Source: Chloroflexota bacterium
GTDB taxonomy: Bacteria; Chloroflexota; Anaerolineae; UBA4142
DNA: 44,134 bases
Assembly: GCA_016223105.1 (NCBI GenBank)
Contig: JACRPR010000136.1
Location: forward strand, 1-44,134
Reading direction: 5' to 3'
Shown here: positions 16,714-24,751 of the stretch, piece after piece
Position numbering within the stretch: the stretch's first letter is position 1
Layout: every line of letters starts with the position of its first letter
Notes under the pieces: model-generated
What the model saw: only the letters and a program-made list of their open reading frames with translations
What the model was told of the DNA's origin: nothing
The model's database searches: none
Position numbers and translations under genes: made by a program

Positions 16714-18484
16714 CTACTTGCGTTTCAACGGCACTTGAACGACGATGTGCGCGCCTTTGCCCGCCGCGCTTTCGATCTGAAATGTGCCGCCCAAACTTTC
16801 CGCGCGTTCGCGCATAATCCGCAAACCGAAATGGTGTTGCTCGCCGATTGTGCCCAACTCAAAGCCGCGTCCGTCGTCCACGATTTCAATTCGCATCGCG
16901 CCTTCGCTCGATTTGATCGCGACGCTCACCCGACTCGCGCGCGCGTGTTTACGTACGTTCGTCAACGCTTCTTGAATGATGCGAAACACTTCGGCTTGAA
17001 TGACCGGCGCGAGCCGCACATCGCCATCGGCGACAACGTACTCGGTGAGCAAACCGGAACGCTGTCCGAATTCGTGAACGTATGCCGCCGCCGCCGGAAT
17101 CAAACCGTTGCCGTCACTCCAACGCGTGCGTAACCCATCAATGGATTCGCGCACATCGTAACACGCATCGCGCACGACCCGGCGCACGTCCGCGACTTCG
17201 GTGCGCGCGGATTCGGTCTCGCCGCGCGTGATCGCGCCTTCGAGCATTTCCGTTTTGAGATTAAGATAGCCCAATGCTTGCGCGAGCGAATCGTGAATTT
17301 CGCGCGCGAGCCGATTGCGTTCTTCGACAATCGCCATTTGTTCGACGCGTTGCGCGTTGCGCGCGTTCTCGACCGCGACGCCGATCTGGTTGCCGATACA
17401 TTCCAACAACGCGATGTCGTCGGTCGTAAAATGGCGCGGCGCGCGCGCGAATAAATGCAACGCGCCGAGCGCGCGATTTTTCGATTTGAGCGGCACGCCC
17501 GCCCACGCGCGGCACCCGCTTTCGAAAATCACGCGGCTCGAACTGCGTGCATCGTTTTGCAAATCGGCGACAAAAAATGGTTGCGCTGGAATTTCGATAT
17601 TTTCGCCGTGCAATGCGGTGGCGAGTTTCGATGAAATGCCGCTCGTGACCGCGAGCGCGGGTTCGGCGTCGTCGAGCAATTGAATCACGCCACCCTCGAC
17701 ATTCAACACCGCGACGGTTTCATCAAGCGCGCCGCGCAACACCGCGTCCAGTCCGGTGGATTGGCTGATCGTGAGCGCGAGATTTGAAATCATCGCGAGC
17801 TCGCGATTGCGTTGTTCGATTTTCTGATGCAATTGTTCGTGCGATTGTTTCAAGCCGCGCACCATCTCGTTGACCGAATCGCCGAGCGTTTGCAATTCAT
17901 CGCCGGTGCGAATCGCGCACGCGGCATCGTAATCGCCGCGCCCGACCGCGACGGCGACCGCGCTGATCGCCGTGACAACGCAGACACGATTGCGCGGTTT
18001 CTAACGGAATCATATAACGATACATTTGCGCGCCATCCACGGTTTCCAATTCGGAGAGCGGCGACGGATGATTTTCAAAACGAATCAATGCTTCGCGTTC
18101 GGCTTCGGTCGGCGCGTTGTCGGGATTTTTAAGGTTGAGACTGGTGATGTGAAAACGATAATAGCCGAGTGCGTCGGAACGTTTGGATAATTCTTTCGTG
18201 ACCATCGCCGGGGTTTTCAGATAATAGCCGTTGGAAATTTCCGCAAAACTGTCACCTGGTTGCATCGTCCACACGCCGCCGTACTCGGCGACCCATTGAC
18301 GCAGAACAACCATTTGCGTCAAGAGCGCGCGCGCCTGTGTGTCGAGATGCGCGAGCGTTTGCTCTTCTTGCAAACGATAGACGCTCGCAAAAACGAACGC
18401 GCTCGCGGCGAGAATCACCAACCCGATACTCAAAGTAAAACGCGCGCCGAGATTGAGGCGCGGTTTCCCAAAACGCTGTGCCAT
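16714..18484 (-). pseudogene. DUF3365 (Tll0287-like) heme-binding sensor histidine kinase, broken by deletion and frameshift
   Basis: Two adjacent frames together give one sensor kinase. The N-terminal part (18484-17897) has TM1 (about 13-33) and a DUF3365-type extracytoplasmic domain ending in the heme-binding CxxCH (SCLRCHGD). The frame then runs into an artefactual Arg-rich tail and stops. The C-terminal part (ending 16714), in another frame, resumes with HAMP-like sequence (ISAVAVAVGRGDYDAAC... near 17960). It continues with a coiled coil, a GAF domain, HisKA_3 (LAREIHDSLAQALGYL) and HATPase_c (FRIIQEALTNVRKHARAS, DDGRGFE). The expected second TM helix between CxxCH and HAMP is missing, so bases are lost as well as the frame. 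The junction GGCGATCAGCGCGGTCGCC fits deletion between short direct repeats. GAGGAAG precedes the ATG at 18484. Assembly error is possible. Confidence 0.82.
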
Positions 18485-18560
18485 ACACTTCCTCGTTGCG
18501 GATGAAAAAAAACGCGTGCCCGCGTACTCACTCTATCGCGGATGCGCCGGACTGTCAAGA

Positions 18561-18603
18561 AAAGACCCTGCGCGTCGCTTGCGCGAAAACTCGCAGGGTC
18601 TTT
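18561..18603 (-). terminator. Rho-independent terminator after the two-TM gene
   Basis: AAAGACCCTGCG (18561-18572) pairs with CGCAGGGTCTTT (18592-18603). Read on the minus strand, the stem ends in TCTTTTCTT. It lies just downstream of the minus-strand gene that ends at 18614. Confidence 0.8.
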
Positions 18604-18613
18604 AGATTATCCT

Positions 18614-19792
18614 CTACCGCGACCGACTCAGCCCTTTGTGATCCCGCAAGGATTTGCGTAATGCCTTGATCGCTTTTTCCGCGACCAGTTCCGGATTGTT
18701 GACCCAGCGCGCGGGTTCGAGTTGCAACGTGGCTTTGGGAATTTGCGCCTTGAGTCCGTTGAGATACTCGATACTCGCGAACGACACTTGCACGCTGTCG
18801 CCGCTCGCGAGTGACATGGCAAACGTCGGCGCTTTGACGAGCCGCTTGGGTTCGAACCAATTCACATTGATCTCGCGATACTCGTCTTTGGTGCTAAGGT
18901 ACACGACATCCTGGTAATACATTTCCGCGGTGTGTTCGCCGTACATTTTGCCGGTGATGAAATCGAAATAGCAACCATAGTTGCCGAGCATATCGAGTGC
19001 GACGATAATGAACTCGATATAGTACACGCCGTAAAAATCGGCGAACGTTTCATCGGACAAGAGCGCGAAACTGCTTGCGGTCAAATGCTTGCGTAAATCC
19101 GGCGCGCGCGGATCCGCGAAGGGCGCGGGGGTCGCTTTGGGATTTTGCAATTGCGCGGGACCTAAAATGCAGAGGGGATTCGGCGCGCCTTCGTCGAGTG
19201 TAACCTTACGCGTTTTCAAATGCGTTTCCTTTAACGCGTGTTCCGCCAGCCATTCGATATCTTCTTTGAACCACGCGTACATTTGATCGTGACTCGGCGG
19301 CGCGGGAATTTTGCTTTTTAGTTTTTCGATTGCGCTCTTGAATTGCGCGACCTCGCGTTGATACTCGCGTTCGATCCGGCGAAGCGTGAGGGCACGCGCG
19401 CGCACAACCCAGGTCAACGCGAGAATGCCGAGGAACGTGATCGCCGCGCCGGGAATCAAGGCAAGCGACCACACGCTTTGGGCAATCAGCAAAACAATGC
19501 CGAGGAGCAACAGCGGCGCGACGCGTTTGCCGTTGCGCCACGCGCGCGCGCGCGCCGCGCGCAGATCGGTTTTGCGTTTCTCCGTCAAGACTTCGATGTG
19601 TTTTTTTTGCGGGCGTCCCAAATCTTCGGGGTGCACGCGGAAAAAATAATCCCAGATGTGGATGCGTTTTGCTTTCGCCGCATCCGCTTCTGCCGCGCGC
19701 ACCAACGCATCGCGATCGCGGCGCGACGGCATATAATCTTTGAGATCGTCGAGATAATCCCAGAGGTCGCGAGAAAAAGTTGGGGAAGACAT
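18614..19792 (-). CDS. Unknown protein with a two-helix membrane hairpin
   Basis: A 392-residue protein I do not recognise. The N-terminal 90 residues are charged, with a WDYLDDLKDYMPS motif and two WDYxxxxHPED-like segments. Two TM helices (about 92-130: VAPLLLLGIVLLIAQSVWSL and GAAITFLGILALTWVV) form a tight hairpin. A basic coiled coil (about 132-165) follows, then a roughly 220-residue soluble C-terminal domain rich in Tyr and Phe (YGVYYIEFIIVALDMLGNYGCYFDF; MYYQDVVYLSTKDEYREI). The C-terminal domain looks like a globular beta-rich cytoplasmic domain anchored to the membrane. The start at 19792 lacks a clear ribosome site. It is a single gene between two terminators. Confidence 0.7.
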   Translation of the reverse strand: MSSPTFSRDLWDYLDDLKDYMPSRRDRDALVRAAEADAAKAKRIHIWDYFFRVHPEDLGRPQKKHIEVLTEKRKTDLRAARARAWRNGKRVAPLLLLGIVLLIAQSVWSLALIPGAAITFLGILALTWVVRARALTLRRIEREYQREVAQFKSAIEKLKSKIPAPPSHDQMYAWFKEDIEWLAEHALKETHLKTRKVTLDEGAPNPLCILGPAQLQNPKATPAPFADPRAPDLRKHLTASSFALLSDETFADFYGVYYIEFIIVALDMLGNYGCYFDFITGKMYGEHTAEMYYQDVVYLSTKDEYREINVNWFEPKRLVKAPTFAMSLASGDSVQVSFASIEYLNGLKAQIPKATLQLEPARWVNNPELVAEKAIKALRKSLRDHKGLSRSR

Positions 19793-19812
19793 TGGCTACT
19801 CGAAAAACAAAC

Positions 19813-19835
19813 GCCCGCGCGATCAAGGCGCGGGC
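19813..19835 (-). terminator. Terminator after the aspartic-protease gene
   Basis: GCCCGCGC / GCGCGGGC stem with 7-nt loop. On the minus strand it is followed by GTTTGTTTTT. It lies 6 bp past the stop of the minus-strand gene at 19841. Confidence 0.8.
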
Positions 19836-19840
19836 AATTT

Positions 19841-20215
19841 TTATGCGCTCAATCGGACTTGAGCGCGATCGAAATCCAAGATCAATTGTGAACCGATTGC
19901 TTGCATTAACGACATTCCGATCAACGCGTCACCCGGCGTCATTTCAACTTCCAGAATCGCGCGATCAAACATAACTTCACCGCGATAAACCGGTAGCGCA
20001 ATAACTTGGTCTGCCGCCAAGTGAAAAGTTTTGTACGCGAGAAACTTGAGATCAAGGTGATTGATGATCGCCGATGGAATTAATAGATCGCCGGTAAAAC
20101 CGGTATCCACCACAAAACGGATCGTCCCACGTTTGGCGAAGACTAGCCGACCATTTTTCACACGCGCGGAAATAAACGGCGTGTGGTTTGTAATTATGCC
20201 CGAGAGATATTCCAC
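19841..20215 (-). CDS. Clan AA (retropepsin-like) aspartic protease
   Basis: A 124-residue single-domain protein of the retroviral-type aspartic protease fold. The catalytic motif is FVVDTGFTGDLLIP near residue 35, matching the DTGxTG form of bacterial clan AA proteases. The second conserved block is GDALIGMSLMQAIGSQLILDF, matching LLGxxLL...G..l.iDf, the flap and C-terminal strand. It would act as a homodimer. The GTG start at 20215 overlaps the upstream gene by 22 nt, a sign of translational coupling. Proteases of this type often occur beside a small partner protein in bacteria and archaea. Their substrates are unknown. Confidence 0.85.
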   Translation of the reverse strand: MEYLSGIITNHTPFISARVKNGRLVFAKRGTIRFVVDTGFTGDLLIPSAIINHLDLKFLAYKTFHLAADQVIALPVYRGEVMFDRAILEVEMTPGDALIGMSLMQAIGSQLILDFDRAQVRLSA

Positions 20216-20460
20216 GCCTTGACTCCGCTCCGAATTTCTTCAACGGCACGATACCCGATTCGGACACAATAAAAGATCGCCTTGGGATATTTTTTGCGTC
20301 CCCTGTCCACGGCTTCGAGCGTGTTTTTGCCCAAAAAGTAATCGCCACTCTTGGGCTCGATTGCGGCAACCAAACCCTTGTGTTTGAATTCTTTGCGGTT
20401 AATTTTTGCGATCACCGACTTGGATGGCTGTTTGAGTGGCGGTAATTTTTGCATTTTCAT
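20194..20460 (-). CDS. Small DUF5678-like partner of the aspartic protease
   Basis: An 88-residue protein. The segment FKHKGLVAAIEPKSGDYFLG, then NTLEAVDRGRKKYPKAIFYCVRIGYRAVEEI, resembles the DUF5678 pattern (GkxvAixd..G.iva.gkt..Ea...a....p....ifxxrVG). The N-terminus is Lys-rich (MKMQKLPPLKQPSKSVIAK). GAGGTG precedes the ATG. The 3' end overlaps the protease gene by 22 nt. DUF5678 genes are often found next to clan AA proteases, so a two-gene module is likely. The arrangement looks like a toxin-antitoxin or substrate-protease pair, but no activity is established. Confidence 0.7.
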   Translation of the reverse strand: MKMQKLPPLKQPSKSVIAKINRKEFKHKGLVAAIEPKSGDYFLGKNTLEAVDRGRKKYPKAIFYCVRIGYRAVEEIRSGVKAWNISRA

Positions 20461-20514
20461 TTCACACCTCGCTTACGATTGAATAATACAACCCCTCGAA
20501 ATTTTTTGCAACCG

Positions 20515-21927
20515 TTACGGCGACGCGTACGTCCCGCGTTTCAAATACTCGCCCTGCCCGGCTTTGCCGCCAAATTGATCGTTCTCGAAAATCACGCGCC
20601 CGCGCGCGATCACGCGCGACGGCGATCCATCCACAGTGACGCCTTCGTACGGATTGTAATCCACGCGCATAAAATGGGTCGCCGCGCGAATCGTGTGCTG
20701 GCGATTCGGATCCCACAGCACAAGGTCCGCGTCACTACCAATCGCGATCGTGCCTTTGCGCGGGAACACGCCGAACAATTTTGCGGCGGCAGTGCTCGTA
20801 ACTTGCACGAAACGATTCAGCGTCCAACCGCGTTGAATGACGCCGCCTTGATAGATCAAGTGCATGCGATTCTCAACCCCAGGGACGCCGTTTGGGATAT
20901 TTCGAAAATTATCTCTGCCGAGTTCTTTCTGTTTCGGCAAACCTTTAAAGCCGGTCGTCATACAAAACGGACAGTGATCGGTCGCGACGGTTTGCAGATC
21001 ATCCGCCGCGAGCGCGCGCCACAACGGTTCCTGGTTCGCGCGTTCGCGGATCGGCGGCGAGCAAACATATTTCGCGCCGTCGAATTTTCCGTCCGCGTAA
21101 TCTTCGGACGCAAGCCAGAGATATTGCGGACACGTTTCGCCGTACACCGCGCGAAGCGAACCGCGATCACGCGCGGCGCGAATGGCTTCCATCGCGCGAT
21201 GCGATGAAACGTGAACGATGTACACCGGCACGCCCGCGAGTTCCGCGAGCAAAATGACGCGCTGGGTCGCGTCGGCTTCGGCTTGATGCGGGCGCGAGAG
21301 TGGATGATAGTTCGGCGTCGTCTTGCCCTCCGCGATAAATTTTTGCGCGAGGTAATCAATCACGCTTCCGTTTTCCGCGTGCATCATAATCAAACCACCA
21401 TTCGCGCCGGCGCGTTGCATCGCTTTGAAAATCGTGCCATCGTCGAGTTGCAACCGTTCGGGATACGCGGTGAACATTTTGAACGACGTAACACCCTCGC
21501 GCACGAGCGCGTCCATTTCGCCGAGCAAATCGTCCGGCAAATTCGCGATGATCATGTGCATCCCGTAATCAATCACCGCTTTGCCCTCGGCTTTCGCGAG
21601 CCACTCGTCGAGCGCGGCGTGCATCGAGCCGGTGCGTGATTGCGTCGCGAAATCAATGATCGTCGTCGTGCCGCCGTGCGCCGCGGCAATCGTCCCGGTT
21701 TCAAAATCGTCCGACGAAAAAACTGCGCCGACCGGCAAATCCATGTGCGTGTGGCAATCCACTCCGCCGGGAATGACATACTGACCGGTCGCGTCAATCG
21801 CGCGATCAGATTGCATCTGCAAATTTGCGCCGATCAATTTTATTTTGTCGCCCTCGACAAAAACATCGGCGACGTAATCATCGGTCGCGGTGATGATGCG
21901 ACCGTTGCGAATGAGGAGTGTGGACAT
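20515..21927 (-). CDS. hydA: Dihydropyrimidinase (D-hydantoinase)
   Basis: A 470-residue cyclic amidohydrolase that hydrolyses 5,6-dihydropyrimidines or hydantoins to N-carbamoyl amino acids in reductive pyrimidine breakdown. All metal ligands of the family are visible: HTH (His59, His61), the carboxylated Lys150 (GVTSFKMF), HAENGS near 185, the HVSS block (YIVHVSSHRAMEAI) and the aspartate of VATDHCPF. The segment IPNGVPGVENRMHLIYQGGV matches the substrate-loop block. Length and N-terminus (LLIRNGRIITA) are typical. AAAGGGTGAT precedes the ATG. No other pyrimidine-degradation gene is nearby, so a free-standing hydantoinase role is equally likely. Confidence 0.95.
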   Translation of the reverse strand: MSTLLIRNGRIITATDDYVADVFVEGDKIKLIGANLQMQSDRAIDATGQYVIPGGVDCHTHMDLPVGAVFSSDDFETGTIAAAHGGTTTIIDFATQSRTGSMHAALDEWLAKAEGKAVIDYGMHMIIANLPDDLLGEMDALVREGVTSFKMFTAYPERLQLDDGTIFKAMQRAGANGGLIMMHAENGSVIDYLAQKFIAEGKTTPNYHPLSRPHQAEADATQRVILLAELAGVPVYIVHVSSHRAMEAIRAARDRGSLRAVYGETCPQYLWLASEDYADGKFDGAKYVCSPPIRERANQEPLWRALAADDLQTVATDHCPFCMTTGFKGLPKQKELGRDNFRNIPNGVPGVENRMHLIYQGGVIQRGWTLNRFVQVTSTAAAKLFGVFPRKGTIAIGSDADLVLWDPNRQHTIRAATHFMRVDYNPYEGVTVDGSPSRVIARGRVIFENDQFGGKAGQGEYLKRGTYASP

Positions 21928-21945
21928 TCGATCACCCTTTCAGAT

Positions 21946-22440
21946 TTATTTCGTCCATTCGTTTTCCAAGCGTGCGAGAATCGCGTTGAGCAGAGAGGAA
22001 CGCAAATGAAGTGTCGAGCGTTGGGGAAGCACACGCAACAAACTCAAAATCTCTGGCGCGGATCGCAAACCGCGGCGCACAGCGCGAATCAACAAGCCAA
22101 TCGTCCCGTGAACTGCATAGCCGCGTTGTTCAGCCGCGAGCCGCGCCGCCGCGTCGTCGGTCAAAAATAACGCGCGCGGATACAATTCCATCAGACTCAA
22201 TGCCTCAAGTTCGCCACGATCCAACGCGAGCGACTGCGCGACAATTTGCAAACTTGCCGATACGTTTGGCACAGTCACACGCTCAAGACCTGGAAACTCG
22301 AGTGCCTCGGGTTGATGGGTGGATGCCTCATCCCAAACGGCAACAGGAACGCGCAGAATGTCCATATCCCGGAGAACATCCAGCGCGTCGAGTTCAGACA
22401 AATGAATTAACGGACCCGCATCCAGAACGGCTTCACTCAT
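21946..22440 (-). CDS. PIN-like (DUF3368) toxin
   Basis: A 164-residue protein of the DUF3368 branch of PIN-domain nucleases. The first acidic residue is in AVLDAGPLIHL, as in PIN toxins. The second acidic pocket is in LDRGELEALSLM, and the third in LFLTDDAAARLAAEQRGYAVHGTIGLL, a close match to the family's DD...A..LG..v.GT.GlL. PIN toxins are metal-dependent RNases. The ATG at 22440 overlaps the antitoxin stop (ATGAGTGA, 8 nt). A GTG two codons earlier is possible but less likely. With its partner it forms a type II toxin-antitoxin pair. Confidence 0.86.
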   Translation of the reverse strand: MSEAVLDAGPLIHLSELDALDVLRDMDILRVPVAVWDEASTHQPEALEFPGLERVTVPNVSASLQIVAQSLALDRGELEALSLMELYPRALFLTDDAAARLAAEQRGYAVHGTIGLLIRAVRRGLRSAPEILSLLRVLPQRSTLHLRSSLLNAILARLENEWTK

Positions 22441-22633
22441 TGCCACGCAATCCCCACTCTACATCTTGCCAGACATAACGTTCCGTCAACTCTGTTTGAT
22501 GCGCTTCAAGATAGCGGCGCAGTGCTTCCACGACTAGCGAATTCAAATCTGGAAACCAACCGGCTTGAACGTAGGATTGAATCTGCTCGGCTAAACGCGG
22601 CGGCAGATTGATCGTTGTCGTATTTTCAATCAT
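22433..22633 (-). CDS. Ribbon-helix-helix antitoxin
   Basis: A 66-residue small protein. TTTINLPPRLAEQIQSYVQAGWFPDLNSLVVEALRRYLEAHQ has the ribbon-helix-helix layout: a short beta strand (TTINLP), helix A, a turn at GWFPD and helix B (NSLVVEALRRYLE). It should dimerise, bind its own promoter and neutralise the adjacent PIN protein. GGAAAGGAGTG lies just before the ATG at 22633. The longer frame from an upstream GTG is rejected for that reason. The toxin gene follows with an 8-nt overlap, the usual order for RHH-PIN pairs. Confidence 0.86.
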   Translation of the reverse strand: MIENTTTINLPPRLAEQIQSYVQAGWFPDLNSLVVEALRRYLEAHQTELTERYVWQDVEWGLRGNE

Positions 22634-22686
22634 ACGCACTCCTTTCCGCACACATTGTAGCGCGCGCGGTTACGTTCGTCAATGTG

Positions 22687-23544
22687 TTATCCCTTCAACA
22701 TCGCGCGCAATTCGCGCGCGCGTTCCGCGAACGCGGGTTCGTCGCGATATGCCGCGCGCCCCGCGCCGGGATTTGCGATCACACGCGGCGCGCGATGCGG
22801 CGGTGATCCCAGCACCAAAATTTTTCGTCCCAGGAAAACCGCTTCCTCGATATTATGCGTAACGAACACCGTCGTCATTTGCGTTTCGTTCTGCAAATCG
22901 AGCGTGAGTTGTTCGAGATCGCCGCGCGTCGGCGCGTCGAGCGCGGAAAACGGCTCGTCCATCAACAACACATCCGGCTCGATCACGAGCGTACGCGCGA
23001 TCGCGACGCGTTGCCGTTGTCCGCCGGAGATTTGTCCCGGATATTTTTGCGCGTGCGCGGTGAGACCAAAACGGTCGAGCCAGAAATCAACTTGAGTGTC
23101 ATTGCGAGGAGCATCCTGAGCGGAACGAAGCGAAGCGGAGTGGAGTCGAAGGATGCGACGAAGCAATCCCCGCGTTCCTGGTTGGGGATTGCTTCGCTTC
23201 GCTCGCAATGACGGGTCATCGCTCTGCCCATAAAACTCGCGAATCCGCAAACCGAGTTCGACATTTGCGCGCACGGTTGACCAGGGTAGTAAACCGTAAT
23301 CTTGCAAAACCATCCCGGTCTTGCCGCGATTTTTTTTGCGCGGCACGGTTTCGTCATTCACGCGAATCGTCCCGGCATTTCCTGCGCGCACCCCGGCGAT
23401 CAAGTGCAGTAACGTTGACTTGCCGCACCCGGACGCGCCAATCACCGACCAAAACTCGCCGCGTTCGACGCGCCACGAAAACGCGTCGAACAGCGGCATC
23501 GTTTGACCGGGATAGGTGAAGGTGAGATCGCGGATGTCAATCAC
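22687..23544 (-). CDS. ABC importer ATPase (nitrate/sulfonate/taurine, SsuB/TauB type) with an in-frame repeat insertion
   Basis: A 285-residue ATP-binding subunit. Walker A GASGCGKST is at 36-44, then Q-loop MVLQDYGLLPWSTV, signature ISGGQRQRVAIAR, Walker B VLLMDEPFSALD and H-loop VFVTHNIEEAVFLG. This set is typical of the SsuB/TauB/ThiY group. Residues about 111-149 (from SLRAKRSNPQPG to SAQDAPRND) are foreign to the family and are encoded by a 115-bp GTCATTGCGAGG-type intergenic palindrome. It sits in the helical domain between the Q-loop and the signature and leaves the frame open. Start: GTG at 23544, since upstream codons come from another repeat. The binding-protein gene is 73 bp upstream. 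No permease is present. Confidence 0.88.
   Translation of the reverse strand: MIDIRDLTFTYPGQTMPLFDAFSWRVERGEFWSVIGASGCGKSTLLHLIAGVRAGNAGTIRVNDETVPRKKNRGKTGMVLQDYGLLPWSTVRANVELGLRIREFYGQSDDPSLRAKRSNPQPGTRGLLRRILRLHSASLRSAQDAPRNDTQVDFWLDRFGLTAHAQKYPGQISGGQRQRVAIARTLVIEPDVLLMDEPFSALDAPTRGDLEQLTLDLQNETQMTTVFVTHNIEEAVFLGRKILVLGSPPHRAPRVIANPGAGRAAYRDEPAFAERARELRAMLKG
23098..23212. repeat. GTCATTGCGAGG palindromic element inserted inside the ABC ATPase gene
   Basis: Begins GTCATTGCGAGGAGCATCCT and ends GCTTCGCTCGCAATGAC, with complementary ends. It is the same family as 30353-30459 and 33577-33654, which are intergenic. Here it lies wholly inside the coding sequence and is read through without a stop. 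Confidence 0.88.
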
Positions 23545-23548
23545 AGTG

Positions 23549-23619
23549 AATTTTCGATTTACGATTATCGATTTTTGATTTTGCCCCAATCGTAAATCGC
23601 AAATCTGCAATCGAAAATT
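23549..23619. repeat. CGATTTACGATT inverted repeat between binding protein and ATPase
   Basis: CGATTTACGATT (23555-23566) pairs perfectly with AATCGTAAATCG (23588-23599), and outer AATTTTCGATT pairs with AATCGAAAATT (23609-23619). It covers the stop codon of the binding-protein gene and could dampen readthrough into the ATPase. Confidence 0.75.
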
Positions 23620-24637
23620 ATTTGACGAATCCAGCGTCCACCGACGATTCGTAACTGACCGGCGCGCTGATCAGTTTGTTGTCCATTGCCCATTTAACGA
23701 CATCATCCCATTGCGCTTTGGTGGGAATCCTGGGATCGGGGAACGGCGGGAATTGATATTTATCTTTCAACTGATCCGGCACGCGCCCCACTTCGATCAA
23801 CGTGTTGCGGAATTGATCCGGTTTCGTGCGAATGTCGGCAATCGCTTTGTCGTACGCGACGAGAAATTTGCGAACATCGTCCGCGCGATTCGCGACAATA
23901 TCCGCGCGAAACGCGATCACACTTTGACTGTATTCAGGATATTTCGTGTCGTCCACGATCACGCGCGCGCCTTGCATAATCGCGAGCGAGGCGAGCGGAT
24001 CGGGCAACATCGCGGCGGCGATTTGATTTTGTTGCAAAAGTTGCAAACGCGTTGGAATCGCCGGAATGTTCGTCGTTTTGATCTCCGCCGGCGCGAGTCC
24101 TTCTTTTTCCAACATACGTTGCGTGAGATACGCGATCACCGAGTTTTGCGAGATCGCGACTTCTTTGCCTTTCAAATCCGCGGCGGTTTTCACCGCGCCA
24201 TCTTTCGGCGCGAGGATCCAAAATTGCGGATTGTTCGGGAACGGCGTGCGCGCGGTGCGAACTATTTTCAAACGCGGCGATTGCGAATTGAGGAGCAGAG
24301 GACCAACCAGGTCGGTCAACTGCACATCGGCTTGTTGCGTTACGAGCATTTGATCGCGTTCTGCCGCGCTCGCGACCGGGACAAGTTCAACGTTAATGCC
24401 CTGCGCTTTGAAATATCCTTGCGCTTGCGCGATGTAAAATGGCACGACATCGGTGATCGGCAGAACGACGACGCGCAGAGTGCCTACCGCGCTCGGCGGC
24501 AGAGGCGCGCGCGTCGCGGTTGCGCCGGCTTGCGGCGCGGCGGTGGGTGCGACCGTCGGCGCGGGCGTTGCTGGCGCGGCGCACGCGGACAGCAACGCGA
24601 TCAGTCCGACGAGCAGGGTGATGGAACGAAACAACAT
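23618..24637 (-). CDS. ABC transporter substrate-binding lipoprotein (NMT1/SsuA/TauA-like)
   Basis: A 339-residue binding protein. The signal peptide ends in a lipobox (LLSAC, Cys19) and is followed by an Ala/Pro/Thr linker to about residue 50. The mature domain starts GTLRVVVLPITDVVPFYIAQAQGYFKAQGINVELVPV, the hallmark of the NMT1/SBP_bac_11 family. It continues with QADVQLTDLVGPLL, LKGKEVAISQNSVIAYLTQRMLEKEGL and a C-terminal AYDKAIADIRTKPDQFRNTL block. Substrates in this family include nitrate, sulfonates, taurine and thiamine precursors. The specific one is not readable here. AGAAGGAG precedes the ATG. It forms an operon with the ATPase 73 bp downstream, with no permease gene. Confidence 0.9.
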   Translation of the reverse strand: MLFRSITLLVGLIALLSACAAPATPAPTVAPTAAPQAGATATRAPLPPSAVGTLRVVVLPITDVVPFYIAQAQGYFKAQGINVELVPVASAAERDQMLVTQQADVQLTDLVGPLLLNSQSPRLKIVRTARTPFPNNPQFWILAPKDGAVKTAADLKGKEVAISQNSVIAYLTQRMLEKEGLAPAEIKTTNIPAIPTRLQLLQQNQIAAAMLPDPLASLAIMQGARVIVDDTKYPEYSQSVIAFRADIVANRADDVRKFLVAYDKAIADIRTKPDQFRNTLIEVGRVPDQLKDKYQFPPFPDPRIPTKAQWDDVVKWAMDNKLISAPVSYESSVDAGFVK

Positions 24638-24670
24638 ACTTTCTCCTTCTTCCTAGTTTTGGTTTGGATG

Positions 24671-24745
24671 TTGGAAGTTGGAAGTTAGAAGTTGGAACAG
24701 CATCGTCCAATCTCCAATTTCCAACATCTAACTTCCAACTTCCAA
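24671..24745. repeat. TTGGAAGTTGGAAGTTAG inverted repeat, 18-bp perfect arms
   Basis: Arms 24671-24688 and 24728-24745 are exact complements, extended outward and inward by further GTTGGAA units. It fills the gap between MqnP-like UbiA and the binding protein, so it may act as a weak terminator between them. Confidence 0.8.
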
Positions 24746-24751
24746 TCGAAA

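Noticed and set aside
16714-17895. A separate intact cytosolic kinase starting at 17895
   Set aside because: The only start there is a TTG within HAMP sequence, and HAMP continues upstream in the same frame without a start, so it is a fragment of the broken membrane kinase.
23545-23610. N-terminal extension of the ABC ATPase
   Set aside because: It is encoded by the CGATTTACGATT repeat and lacks a ribosome site. GTG 23544 starts the conserved domain.
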